Assembly: GCA_964609085.1 (NCBI GenBank) | Contig: CAZSRZ010000008.1 | Location: 1 to 64,000, forward strand | Direction of reading: 5' to 3' | DNA length: 64,000 bases | From: JANPLG01 sp964609085 | GTDB lineage: Bacteria > Armatimonadota > SYMT01 | Shown here: one piece after another, positions 37,429 through 45,370 of the stretch | Position numbering within the stretch: the first letter of the stretch is position 1 | Layout: each line of letters opens with the position of its first letter | Made by a program: the position numbers and the translations under genes | Notes under the pieces: generated by a model | What the model was told of the DNA's origin: nothing | Database searches by the model: none | Seen by the model: only the letters and a program-made list of their open reading frames with translations

Positions 37429-38972
37429 GCTCCACCGCCCGGTGTCTCCACGCGAACGCGGTCTCCGGGTCGCAGGGCCCAGGATCCCCGCGCTCCGAGA
37501 ATCTGCTCGAGCTCGCCGGACCGGATCAGCGTGTTCCGCCCATTCGCTCCCGATCCGCCCCCCGCCAGCCCATAAGGCGCCGAGCCGCGACGATCCGTCA
37601 GGAGGCTGACGGTCGCCGCTTCGAGGACCTCCGTCTCCCGAACCACCCCCTCGCCACCGGCACTCCCGCCGGCACCGCCTGATCCTGTCCGCAGCGCATA
37701 GGCCCGGATTCGCATCGGATAGTGGAACTCCAGCGCCTCTACAGGTGTGTTCCGCGTGTTGCTCATGTGACAGTGGATGCCGGAGGCACCCGGCCCTCCA
37801 GGCCCCGCCCCAGCGCCGCCGCCAATGGTTTCGTAGTAGGACCAGGGGACCGGAGTCTCTCCGCCGAAGCTGATGTTGTTCATCGTCCCCTGAGAGGCCG
37901 CGGGGATGCGGTCTGGGAACCACGCCGAGAAGGCCCGCAGAAGCAGATCGACCAGTCGCTGGCTGGTTTCGACGTTGCCGGCGGCGACGGGTGAGGCCCG
38001 CCCCGGGCAGACCAGGCTATTCTCGGGCAGCACAAGCTGCAGGCAGTCCAGAATCCCCTGGTTTAGATCTGTCCCAGCGGGCAGCAGGCAAGCGAGGCAG
38101 TAATAGGCGGCCGACGCCGTGACAGCCGGCGGGGCGTTGAGTGGCGCGGGACACGAGGCGGATGTGCCTGTGAAATCGATCCGCAGCTTCCTGCCGACGC
38201 GGGAGAGGGCGACGCGCAGGTAGGGGACGGGTTGATCCTCTGCGGCGTCTAGTTGATCCTCCGCGCTTGCGGGAGTCCCCGGCAGCCGACGAATGAAGGA
38301 GTGCGTAGCCCTTTGGGTCGACAGGATAGCAGCGTCCGCGTGCCGGCACAGGAGTTCCGAGCCCCATCGATGCAGGAGGGCCCGCCACCGAGACACGCCG
38401 TTGGCTAATGATCCTAGTTGGGCGGAGAGGTCACCGCTTCTCTCTTCCGGCGTGCGGACATTACGAAGCACCAGGCGCCATATGTCATCGTCACGTTTGC
38501 CGGCCCGCACGAGCTTTACCGGCGGGATGATCAGCCCTTCTGCGTACGACGACCTCGCGGGGCCCATGGACCCGGGGTACATGCCGCCCACGTCCGCGTG
38601 ATGCGCGCGGTTGGCAACAAAGCCCTGGAGCGCCCCGTCATGAAAAACCGGCGCGACGACGCTGATATCGGGAAGATGCGTCCCCCCGCACTCCGGATCG
38701 TTGCATGCAAGGACGTCGCCCTCCTCCCACGTCTGCTCAACGGCGAGCCGGTTCATCATCATGGGAAACGCCCCGAGATGGACCGGAATATGCGCTGCCT
38801 GAGCCAACAACCTGCCCCGGGCATCGAAGAGTGCACAGGAATGATCCCGACGCTCCTTGATGTTCGGCGAATGCGACGACCGCTCGAGCACGGCCCCCAT
38901 CTCTTCCGCGATGGAGACGAGCAACTGCCGAACAACGGCAGCCTCCAGCGGATCGATCGGTGGCGGACGCAA
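37404..38972 (-). CDS. Hydantoinase B / oxoprolinase family protein
   Basis: The 522-residue protein matches HyuB from its first residues: MGAVLERSSHSPNIKERRDHS, DPECGGTHLPDISVV, HHADVGGMYPGSM and GGGGSG-type Gly-rich stretches near the end (PGGGAYRR). These proteins act with HyuA in ATP-dependent opening of cyclic amides or related carboxylation. No hyuA is in the window, so it is an orphan here. The TTG start at 38972 gives the canonical N-terminus. Confidence 0.9.
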   Translation of the reverse strand: MRPPPIDPLEAAVVRQLLVSIAEEMGAVLERSSHSPNIKERRDHSCALFDARGRLLAQAAHIPVHLGAFPMMMNRLAVEQTWEEGDVLACNDPECGGTHLPDISVVAPVFHDGALQGFVANRAHHADVGGMYPGSMGPARSSYAEGLIIPPVKLVRAGKRDDDIWRLVLRNVRTPEERSGDLSAQLGSLANGVSRWRALLHRWGSELLCRHADAAILSTQRATHSFIRRLPGTPASAEDQLDAAEDQPVPYLRVALSRVGRKLRIDFTGTSASCPAPLNAPPAVTASAAYYCLACLLPAGTDLNQGILDCLQLVLPENSLVCPGRASPVAAGNVETSQRLVDLLLRAFSAWFPDRIPAASQGTMNNISFGGETPVPWSYYETIGGGAGAGPGGPGASGIHCHMSNTRNTPVEALEFHYPMRIRAYALRTGSGGAGGSAGGEGVVRETEVLEAATVSLLTDRRGSAPYGLAGGGSGANGRNTLIRSGELEQILGARGSWALRPGDRVRVETPGGGAYRRASDP

Positions 38973-39060
38973 CCCTTTACGTGCCCTCTACGAAGCGGAC
39001 CCCGGGTTACCCCGGGGTCCGAACCTGCAGCACTTCCGGACGGACCGGATGACCCGGCGA

Positions 39061-40290
39061 TCAGAGCAGGAAGCTGATTCCCGTAAGGAATGCCGCCACG
39101 CCCAACCACGCCGGCACGCGGAGCCCGCTGCGGTCACGCTTCGGGAGCACACTCTGCCCGGGCTGTATGGCGTAGCCATAGGGGACCGGATCGCCAGCGG
39201 CTGTGGAGACTCCTTGAACGGCACGAGGTGAACTGGCGGGCTTGGCTGCACCCTGCATCTCAGCGGCAGCCTCTTCAGCGGTAGCCAACCCGACCCTGCT
39301 GGTGGGTTTGTCCCCGCCCGTACGGGAATCGGACGCCGCAGCGGCCCGCTTCTCGGTCGTTCGTTTTGCGGCGTCGTCCGCAGCGCGAGCAGTTCGCTCA
39401 GCAGCGCGGGCATCGCGCTCGGCCTGCTCTCGGGCCACTCTGGCGGCGGCCTCTGCCTCGCGTTCGGCCTTACGGTCCGTCTTCTTCGGGTCCTTCTTCG
39501 GCGCAGCCTTCGGCGCGGCCTTGGGCGTCGGCTTGGAGGCACGAGAAGCGGGGACTGCGCCCTGCGGGACCAGTTGAATGCCAATCGCCGGGAAGAGTTT
39601 CACCGCCAGATCTCGAGCGGCAGCATCCACCAGGGCGGACATCGCAACCCCTTCGGCACCCGCAGCAGCTCCGCTCACCGCGGCGGCGCGGAGCACTTCG
39701 CCCGTGGTGCTGTTGAGCAACTGTGTGTCGAGCGTGATTTCCAGCGAGTTTTTCTTCGCATCGAACGTGTCTTCGATGGTGCCGACCAGCACGGTCTGGA
39801 TGCCCAGCCGATGTGCGATGATTCGCGCCTTGGCTACATCAACGGCACCGGTTTCGGCGCTGAGAACGTCCTGGACCTGCGCGGCGCTGAGGATGTCGTC
39901 ACGGCGTGCCCGCAGGATCAGCGACGATTGCGGTCCGTAGGTCGCGACAGTGAAAGCAGGGGTGGCGAGGAACCCGGCCTTCACGTTTGCGGTCACCGTT
40001 GCCGCGAGGTCCAGCTTTTCGGGCGCAAGCTTTGCGGTATCATCGGCAGAGGGCATGTCCGGCGCGCGATAACCAAACGGGAACACGAGCACCGAGATCT
40101 GCTCCCCAGCTCGGATGGGCGACGGTGCCCGGAAGGCAGATAGCTGCCCAGGGCCGCGACCACCGCCCACGGGCGCACCCGCTCCGCCAACCGGTGTGAC
40201 CGGCGGACCTTCCTGGGCTCCCACAGCGATGGGGACGGCCAGCGTTGCCGTCATCAAGGCCGCTCCGAGCAACCTGTATCCGTTGGTCAT
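39061..40290 (-). CDS. Secreted CsgG-like protein with charged linker and C-terminal helix
   Basis: The 408-residue protein has a signal peptide (1-25), a Gly-rich spacer, and a core (about 62-250) with the CsgG/FlgO-like pattern: ISVLVFPF, AHRLGIQTVLVGTIEDTF, LNSTTGEVL. A long Lys/Ala/Arg/Glu-rich linker follows (about 255-335), then a hydrophobic C-terminal segment (AWLGVAAFLTGISFLL). The ATG at 40290 has AAGGAGAG upstream; the frame opens earlier but that part is not signal-like. It is the last gene of the five-gene secreted cluster. A role in surface assembly is inferred from the fold and context. Confidence 0.7.
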   Translation of the reverse strand: MTNGYRLLGAALMTATLAVPIAVGAQEGPPVTPVGGAGAPVGGGRGPGQLSAFRAPSPIRAGEQISVLVFPFGYRAPDMPSADDTAKLAPEKLDLAATVTANVKAGFLATPAFTVATYGPQSSLILRARRDDILSAAQVQDVLSAETGAVDVAKARIIAHRLGIQTVLVGTIEDTFDAKKNSLEITLDTQLLNSTTGEVLRAAAVSGAAAGAEGVAMSALVDAAARDLAVKLFPAIGIQLVPQGAVPASRASKPTPKAAPKAAPKKDPKKTDRKAEREAEAAARVAREQAERDARAAERTARAADDAAKRTTEKRAAAASDSRTGGDKPTSRVGLATAEEAAAEMQGAAKPASSPRAVQGVSTAAGDPVPYGYAIQPGQSVLPKRDRSGLRVPAWLGVAAFLTGISFLL

Positions 40291-40310
40291 CAAACTCTCC
40301 TTGCACCCGT

Positions 40311-40330
40311 GGGGACAGCCGACTGTCCCC
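40311..40330. other. Perfect hairpin before the CsgG-like gene
   Basis: GGGGACAG and CTGTCCCC form a perfect 8-bp stem with a 4-nt loop, between the stop of the 703-residue secreted protein gene and the ATG of the CsgG-like gene. There is no T-tract, so it may be an mRNA-stabilising or attenuating structure rather than a full terminator. Confidence 0.5.
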
Positions 40331-40352
40331 GTGGACTTTCTTTCCCCGTAGG

Positions 40353-42464
40353 CTAGGGGATTACCTCTATGTCCGGACCGATCGGTTCGGGCCAGAGCAC
40401 GTTCCGCTCGGTTGCCGAAAACATCCATACTCCGCGACCTGGCGAGACGACGGAATCACGCGTGAGCGCGTCGTAGCGGGCGGTGCGGTAGTTGTATTCG
40501 TAGAGAGTGGCCTTGATGAAGCCTTTGCGCACAGCTTCGTCAAAGGAGATGACCGCACTCGTCGTGATGAACCGCAGATCGCGGACCGGGACAGCGTAGG
40601 GGCTCGGGTTCCCAATCTGGTTCCAACCGCGTCGCAAACTGGAGAAGATCTGGTCACCCTGCCGCAGGTCAATGGCCGTGGCGTTGTTGAGCCGAACCGG
40701 CGTGACGCCGAGGCCCCGCATCCGAAGCCAGTAGGACTCTCCGGCCTTCAACTCCGAAACCGGCTCGTACTGGTTGATGAGCGGGTTGTAGCGAACCGCC
40801 TGGAAGTTGCCGGCGGTGAGACCCAGCGCATCAATCGGATCACTCGAGCCGTTGGCGTAGGTGAATGGGAAGGTGACCATTCGCCAGTCGTCATCGAACT
40901 GGTAGAGCCGTCCCTGCGGCACATGGATGTGCCGTGTCAACGCAGCAGTGTCACCCAGGTTGTTACCGTAGTTGACCGTGATCGGAAGATAACCGGCAAG
41001 CGCCCCGTTTGCTCGGAATACCCAGCGATCCTGAACCTCTTCACCGACGGCACCAGCCCGCCCTGTGTTCGGGAGATTCAGCGTCGGCGAGGCGTTCGGG
41101 TTGAAGAACTCCAGGCCGTCCGGGAGTGTTACAAAAGCCGTGTTGCCGCCAGCGGGGAGATCCGGGAACGTGTTGTAGATGTAACAGTCGGCACTGATGG
41201 CGGCGAAGTCTGCATCTCCCCCGGACAGGGGGATGGCAAACGGGGTCTGCAGGGCCCCCACGTAGCCACGCAGTTCCGCATCCGTGGGCACGCTGCTCTG
41301 GAAGAAGGCGCTTGTCCCGTGGGACGCCACACCGACTCCGACGTAGGTCACGAATGCCTTCGACTGCCCGGGGCCGACCGTAACCGGATCCCAGTAGAGA
41401 AGCGTGCTGAGATCCGCGAACTGCAGTGACGACTCAGGATCGATGTCGTAGTCCCATAGAGCACCCCCCAGGGACTGGGCGAAGATATCCAAGCCATTAC
41501 CGAACACCACTCTGTCGGGGGTGACCGCACCGTTGCCTCGCAGGATCCCCTTGGAGACAAAGGTGTGCAGCGGGCCGATGTCGTCGTCGTACACCTCATA
41601 AGAGTCGGGAATCCCTGCGATGGTCGGCGGTCGGGTCGTGCCGACCGCCTTGCCGTAATCCCGCTCGAAGGTGATGCGGTCGTGATTCTGCGGAAGCGTG
41701 AACGAGACGGATGAGCCCCAGTCGTCTGCATATGGGCTAAGGGCCGCACGGAAGCCGACCCGACGGGTCGTGCTGCCGATGTTCCGGACGTTCAACTCCA
41801 CCCGGAGCAGATCTCGAACGAAGCTGAGCTTCTGGCTGACGATCACGGAATAAGCGGTCGGGCCAGTGCCTCCCGTGTAGAGGTAAGGCGCGAACGTCGC
41901 GCGTGAATTTGGCTGGATACCGACGGGGCCCACGCGCCCATCGGTGTAGACGAAATCGATACGAGCCGCGCCGTTGTCGGGGAAGCGCTGATCGATCCAT
42001 GTGCCCGGGTCATCGGGGTCATCCAGCCGCAGGCTGATGAAGTCGGCATGAGGCCGGGTGTTGCTCGCGCCGCGGCCGGGGAGTTCTGTGGAGTAGATCG
42101 GGCTGCCCCACGGGTAGAGGTATGCCTGCGGAACGCCCATCGCGTCATAGCTCAGGTAGTAGTCTTCGTTGTCCCCCGTGACCGTGGGGTCACCCTCGGC
42201 GCACCAGAGGTTCCAGGACGTCAGGTCAGCTCCCTGATGGTACTGCCAGAGAAGCACATACCGATTCTGGATCATCGGCTCCCAGAAATGGAACACCGGA
42301 TTGCTGCCCTGCTGGATGTGGTACGCGGCGGAATCCGAGATCCACGTGGGCGGTGCGACGGTCGGTGCCTTCTCCGCATTCGCCGGGATAACGACCAGGA
42401 GACCGACGGCCAGCGCCGCGCCGAGCACGGTTAACCATCCGGCCTTTCCAGGCTTCAAATTCAT
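40353..42464 (-). CDS. Large secreted protein with tandem C-terminal GW-IG-P modules
   Basis: The 703-residue protein has a signal peptide (1-30) and a long beta-rich mature part with no recognised enzyme motif. The C-terminal 185 residues hold two related modules, starting at DDWRMVTFPF and RRGWNQIGNP. Each ends with a Tyr-rich stretch and a G-x-x-W turn (GESYWLRM; GRGVWMFS). The same two-module region occurs in the two other large proteins of the cluster. The ATG at 42464 has GGGAG upstream. It probably faces the outside of the cell. Confidence 0.75.
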   Translation of the reverse strand: MNLKPGKAGWLTVLGAALAVGLLVVIPANAEKAPTVAPPTWISDSAAYHIQQGSNPVFHFWEPMIQNRYVLLWQYHQGADLTSWNLWCAEGDPTVTGDNEDYYLSYDAMGVPQAYLYPWGSPIYSTELPGRGASNTRPHADFISLRLDDPDDPGTWIDQRFPDNGAARIDFVYTDGRVGPVGIQPNSRATFAPYLYTGGTGPTAYSVIVSQKLSFVRDLLRVELNVRNIGSTTRRVGFRAALSPYADDWGSSVSFTLPQNHDRITFERDYGKAVGTTRPPTIAGIPDSYEVYDDDIGPLHTFVSKGILRGNGAVTPDRVVFGNGLDIFAQSLGGALWDYDIDPESSLQFADLSTLLYWDPVTVGPGQSKAFVTYVGVGVASHGTSAFFQSSVPTDAELRGYVGALQTPFAIPLSGGDADFAAISADCYIYNTFPDLPAGGNTAFVTLPDGLEFFNPNASPTLNLPNTGRAGAVGEEVQDRWVFRANGALAGYLPITVNYGNNLGDTAALTRHIHVPQGRLYQFDDDWRMVTFPFTYANGSSDPIDALGLTAGNFQAVRYNPLINQYEPVSELKAGESYWLRMRGLGVTPVRLNNATAIDLRQGDQIFSSLRRGWNQIGNPSPYAVPVRDLRFITTSAVISFDEAVRKGFIKATLYEYNYRTARYDALTRDSVVSPGRGVWMFSATERNVLWPEPIGPDIEVIP
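40383..40886 (-). repeat. Tandem GW-IG-P modules, copy 1
   Basis: This segment codes two protein modules of about 80 residues each. The first runs from W of DDWRMVTFPF to GESYWLRM; the second runs from RRGWNQIGNPSP through EAVRKGFIK and LYEYNYRTARY to GRGVWMFS. Pattern recognition only; edges are approximate. Confidence 0.6.
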
Positions 42465-42528
42465 AGATCTTGCTCCCGTATCACTCGTTCCGCGCATTGA
42501 TGACTCCAGCACTCGCCTCGCAGGGTAC

Positions 42529-45285
42529 CTACGCGCCGTGCGGCCACTCCTCAAGGACTATCTGGTGCACCCCGGCCGCTTGCGGCTTGAACTCGAGGGT
42601 CTTCCCAGGCCGCAATCCACGCGTGCGCGCCTCTCCCGGCAGCCTCACCCTGAGTTCTCGTCCGACTGGGAGATCTGCCCACGACAGTTGGACTGCTGTC
42701 GACGGCCGCAAAGTTGCAACCTCCAGGACCCATCGCTGCGATCCTCCGCTTGCCGGCCGCACATCCTGAGCCAGCGCGAGGCCGCTGCTCCGCGACTTCA
42801 CCCGGAACTCGGGGCGTTGGTCAGGTGAGGGCGGGGCCAGCACATCGAACCGGTCCTGCCCGATCGAAGCCAGGCGTGTCCGCCCAACACCAACTTCTCC
42901 GACCAACCTGCCCCCAGCCATTGCTCGGAGCTTGGTGCTCCAGGCTCCGTCCTTCCGAGCGTAACGCGGGGCAGCGGGGCTTTGCAGGCTATTGCCGGCG
43001 AATTGTGAGGCGATCCTTGGAACCAGCAGGGTGAGGTTGGCATTGCTGTACAGCCAGCTTCCTTCCCAGTCCACAAGCTGCCCGGTAGGGAGAACGGAGA
43101 ACTTGTAGCCGCCGTCCACGTACCGCCAGATGTAGTCCTTCATCAGGCCCCGTCGTGCGGCTTCAGCTACAGAGAGGATCTCATTCCCGAACTGCACGCT
43201 GCACGCGCTGAAGGGCACCCGGAACGGATAGGGGTTCCCGATCAGTGTCCAACCCGGACTGAGCGGGATCCGATAGAGTCCCGCACGCTCCGATCGACCG
43301 AGGATCTGAACCTGGGTGGTCGAGGTCACCCTGGCCCAGAACCCCACTCCGATCGGTCGCTTCGCCACGCCTGCGTCGGTGGTGAGCAGTGCAGCCTGCG
43401 GGTCCTGCGGTGAACTTGCCACGTCGAAGATGGCATAGCGGCGCTGCAAAGTGACCCACCGGGCCAGCCTGATGAGGTTGCCACCAAAGATGAACTGCAG
43501 GTCATCCGAGCCATTCTGGAACTGGAAGGGCACGCTCAAGGTCTGGACACCCGGATAGGTGATATGCGGTCGAACTCGGAACTGGTACGACCGCTCGGGG
43601 ATGTTCCCGACAGCCGGGCCCGTCATGGATCGGGTCCCATCCACGAGGACGGCGCTATCTGCCTCGATGTTGATCCGGTTCGTTCCGATCGAGTAGCGAT
43701 TCTGGGATGTCGGCTCGAAAGTCACCCGCCCGGCCAGTTGGTCGGTGATCACCGCATCGGCAGCGTAGGAAGTGCCATTCACCTGCACATCGAACTCGTC
43801 CTGCTGAAGCACGTGCGGGATCGGCTGAACGATCTGGAACTCCACGGGCTCTGCAAAGCTCGCTGTCACCTCGTTGGGTTCGGGGCTGCTGATGTCGATG
43901 TAATGGGTGGCAGCCTTCATGGCTGCTTCCATGTCAATGATCCCGAAGCCGTAGGTGATGTTCTGGCCGCCGGAGGGCGACCGAGCGGTGTTCTGCAGCA
44001 GGTCCCTCAGTTGATCGATCTGCTCGGTCGGGGTCAGGTTCTCATCCACTGCGCCTTGAGTGATCAGGGTCGCCACAGCGCTGCTGACGTAGGCCGCGGC
44101 CAAACTGGTGCCCTGCTGATAGGCAACGCCGGAGCCGAAAAACCCGCCGGCATCGGTGCAGATCACCCGCGCCGCGTCGTTGGTGGTGCCCTGATCATTC
44201 CCACCCGGGGCCGCCAGGTCCAGCTCGGGGCCGGTCTGGGAGTAGTAGGAGTGCTCACCGCTGGGGCCGACAGCCCCGACAGCAATCACGGAGTCGAGCG
44301 ACGCGGGGAACGCGACTTGATCGCCGAAGAATGAACTGGGAGAGTTTCCGGCCGCGCCTACCAGCACAATGCCCTGCGCGTAGGCATCGGTGCAAGCCTG
44401 TGTCACCGCGGCATCACCCTGCCCGAACCCGCCATTCGCCGTGAGCGCGAAGCTCATATTGATGATGTCCACACCCTGCTGCATGCAGTAGTAGATGGCA
44501 TCTACGACGGCGCTGGCCTGGATGACCGGTGTGGTGAAATTTGTTGTGCTCTCAGAGTCGCCCGCCACGCACGCGAGGATCGAGACGGCCTCGAACGGAA
44601 GCGCCGCTATCCCGGAACCGTCATTCGGAGTGGCGACGATGCAGCCCGCCACGTTGGTGGCGTGGCTGCTGCCTCCGAAGAACCCGCCCCCACCTAGGGG
44701 TTGGTCCTGAATGAAATCGTAGCCATTCGGATCGAAGTGGCCCCGCAGGTCCGGATGGCTGGTATCGGGCTCGAGATCGATCATGCCCACCAACGCGGAC
44801 CGAGGCGGGCCGTTGATGAAGCGCTCACCGACGGTGATGCCCCACATCTCCTTCGCCCGGATCAACTGCAGCGCCCATTGCTCGTTGAAGAGGGGGTCGT
44901 TCGGGCGGATGATCGGCAGCGATTGCGGCAGGTAGACGCCGTTGGTCTGCGCGTGCAGGACCCCGGGCACCCGACGTAGTTGCTGGACGGCAGTAGCCAG
45001 GTTGCCGGGGACACCGGAGAAGACCACCCATCCCTGCGGAGCGAACCGCAGCTTGCGCTTGACCGTCAGGCCATAGTCCGTTGCGAGTTGGATCGCACTC
45101 ACGCCCGGGGCCAGCCGTACGAGCACCTCGCCAGGCATCTCTTTCGGCCCGTTGTAGGCGGGCGGGAATGGCTGACGGACATTGCCTGCCGCGTTGGCTC
45201 GCGGGACGAAGGCAGAGGCCAGCCCCACGACCGAGACCGCAACTACGGATGCGAGAAGTGCTCTTTGCTTTTGAACTGAGATCAT
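42529..45285 (-). CDS. Secreted S8 subtilase with C-terminal GW-IG-P modules
   Basis: The 918-residue protein has a signal peptide (1-33), a propeptide-like region (about 48-125), then a subtilisin catalytic domain. Its residues are D170 (VGMIDLEPDTSHPDL), H208 (SSHATNVAG), oxyanion N314 (AAGNSPSS) and S394 (QGTSLAAAYVS). All catalytic residues are present, but the flanking motifs differ from the common HGTHVAG and GTSMAAPH. After residue 470 come beta domains, the shared two-module region (about 575-758) and a unique C-terminal tail. The ATG has GGAGAGG upstream. It likely processes other exported proteins of the cluster or degrades external protein. Confidence 0.9.
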   Translation of the reverse strand: MISVQKQRALLASVVAVSVVGLASAFVPRANAAGNVRQPFPPAYNGPKEMPGEVLVRLAPGVSAIQLATDYGLTVKRKLRFAPQGWVVFSGVPGNLATAVQQLRRVPGVLHAQTNGVYLPQSLPIIRPNDPLFNEQWALQLIRAKEMWGITVGERFINGPPRSALVGMIDLEPDTSHPDLRGHFDPNGYDFIQDQPLGGGGFFGGSSHATNVAGCIVATPNDGSGIAALPFEAVSILACVAGDSESTTNFTTPVIQASAVVDAIYYCMQQGVDIINMSFALTANGGFGQGDAAVTQACTDAYAQGIVLVGAAGNSPSSFFGDQVAFPASLDSVIAVGAVGPSGEHSYYSQTGPELDLAAPGGNDQGTTNDAARVICTDAGGFFGSGVAYQQGTSLAAAYVSSAVATLITQGAVDENLTPTEQIDQLRDLLQNTARSPSGGQNITYGFGIIDMEAAMKAATHYIDISSPEPNEVTASFAEPVEFQIVQPIPHVLQQDEFDVQVNGTSYAADAVITDQLAGRVTFEPTSQNRYSIGTNRINIEADSAVLVDGTRSMTGPAVGNIPERSYQFRVRPHITYPGVQTLSVPFQFQNGSDDLQFIFGGNLIRLARWVTLQRRYAIFDVASSPQDPQAALLTTDAGVAKRPIGVGFWARVTSTTQVQILGRSERAGLYRIPLSPGWTLIGNPYPFRVPFSACSVQFGNEILSVAEAARRGLMKDYIWRYVDGGYKFSVLPTGQLVDWEGSWLYSNANLTLLVPRIASQFAGNSLQSPAAPRYARKDGAWSTKLRAMAGGRLVGEVGVGRTRLASIGQDRFDVLAPPSPDQRPEFRVKSRSSGLALAQDVRPASGGSQRWVLEVATLRPSTAVQLSWADLPVGRELRVRLPGEARTRGLRPGKTLEFKPQAAGVHQIVLEEWPHGA
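43020..43550 (-). repeat. Tandem GW-IG-P modules, copy 2
   Basis: Inside the subtilase, TLSVPFQFQNGSDD starts the first module and SPGWTLIGNPYPF the second, followed by EAARRGLMKDYIWRY and GSWLYSNANLTLLVP. The order and spacing match copy 1. Edges are approximate. Confidence 0.6.
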
Positions 45286-45321
45286 TCACCCTCTCCTACT
45301 GGAGATTGGGCCGAGAAGTTC

Positions 45322-45360
45322 GGCCGGAGGGCGGGGCCGGTTGGCCACACCCTCCGGGCC
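45322..45360. terminator. GC-rich hairpin after the CsgG-FN3 gene
   Basis: A strong stem (GGCCGGAGGG with CCCTCCGGGCC, one bulged base) spans the gap between the stop of the CsgG-like/FN3 gene and the start of the subtilase gene. It lacks a T-tract, so termination would be partial. Confidence 0.4.
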
Positions 45361-45370
45361 TGTTGGTAGG

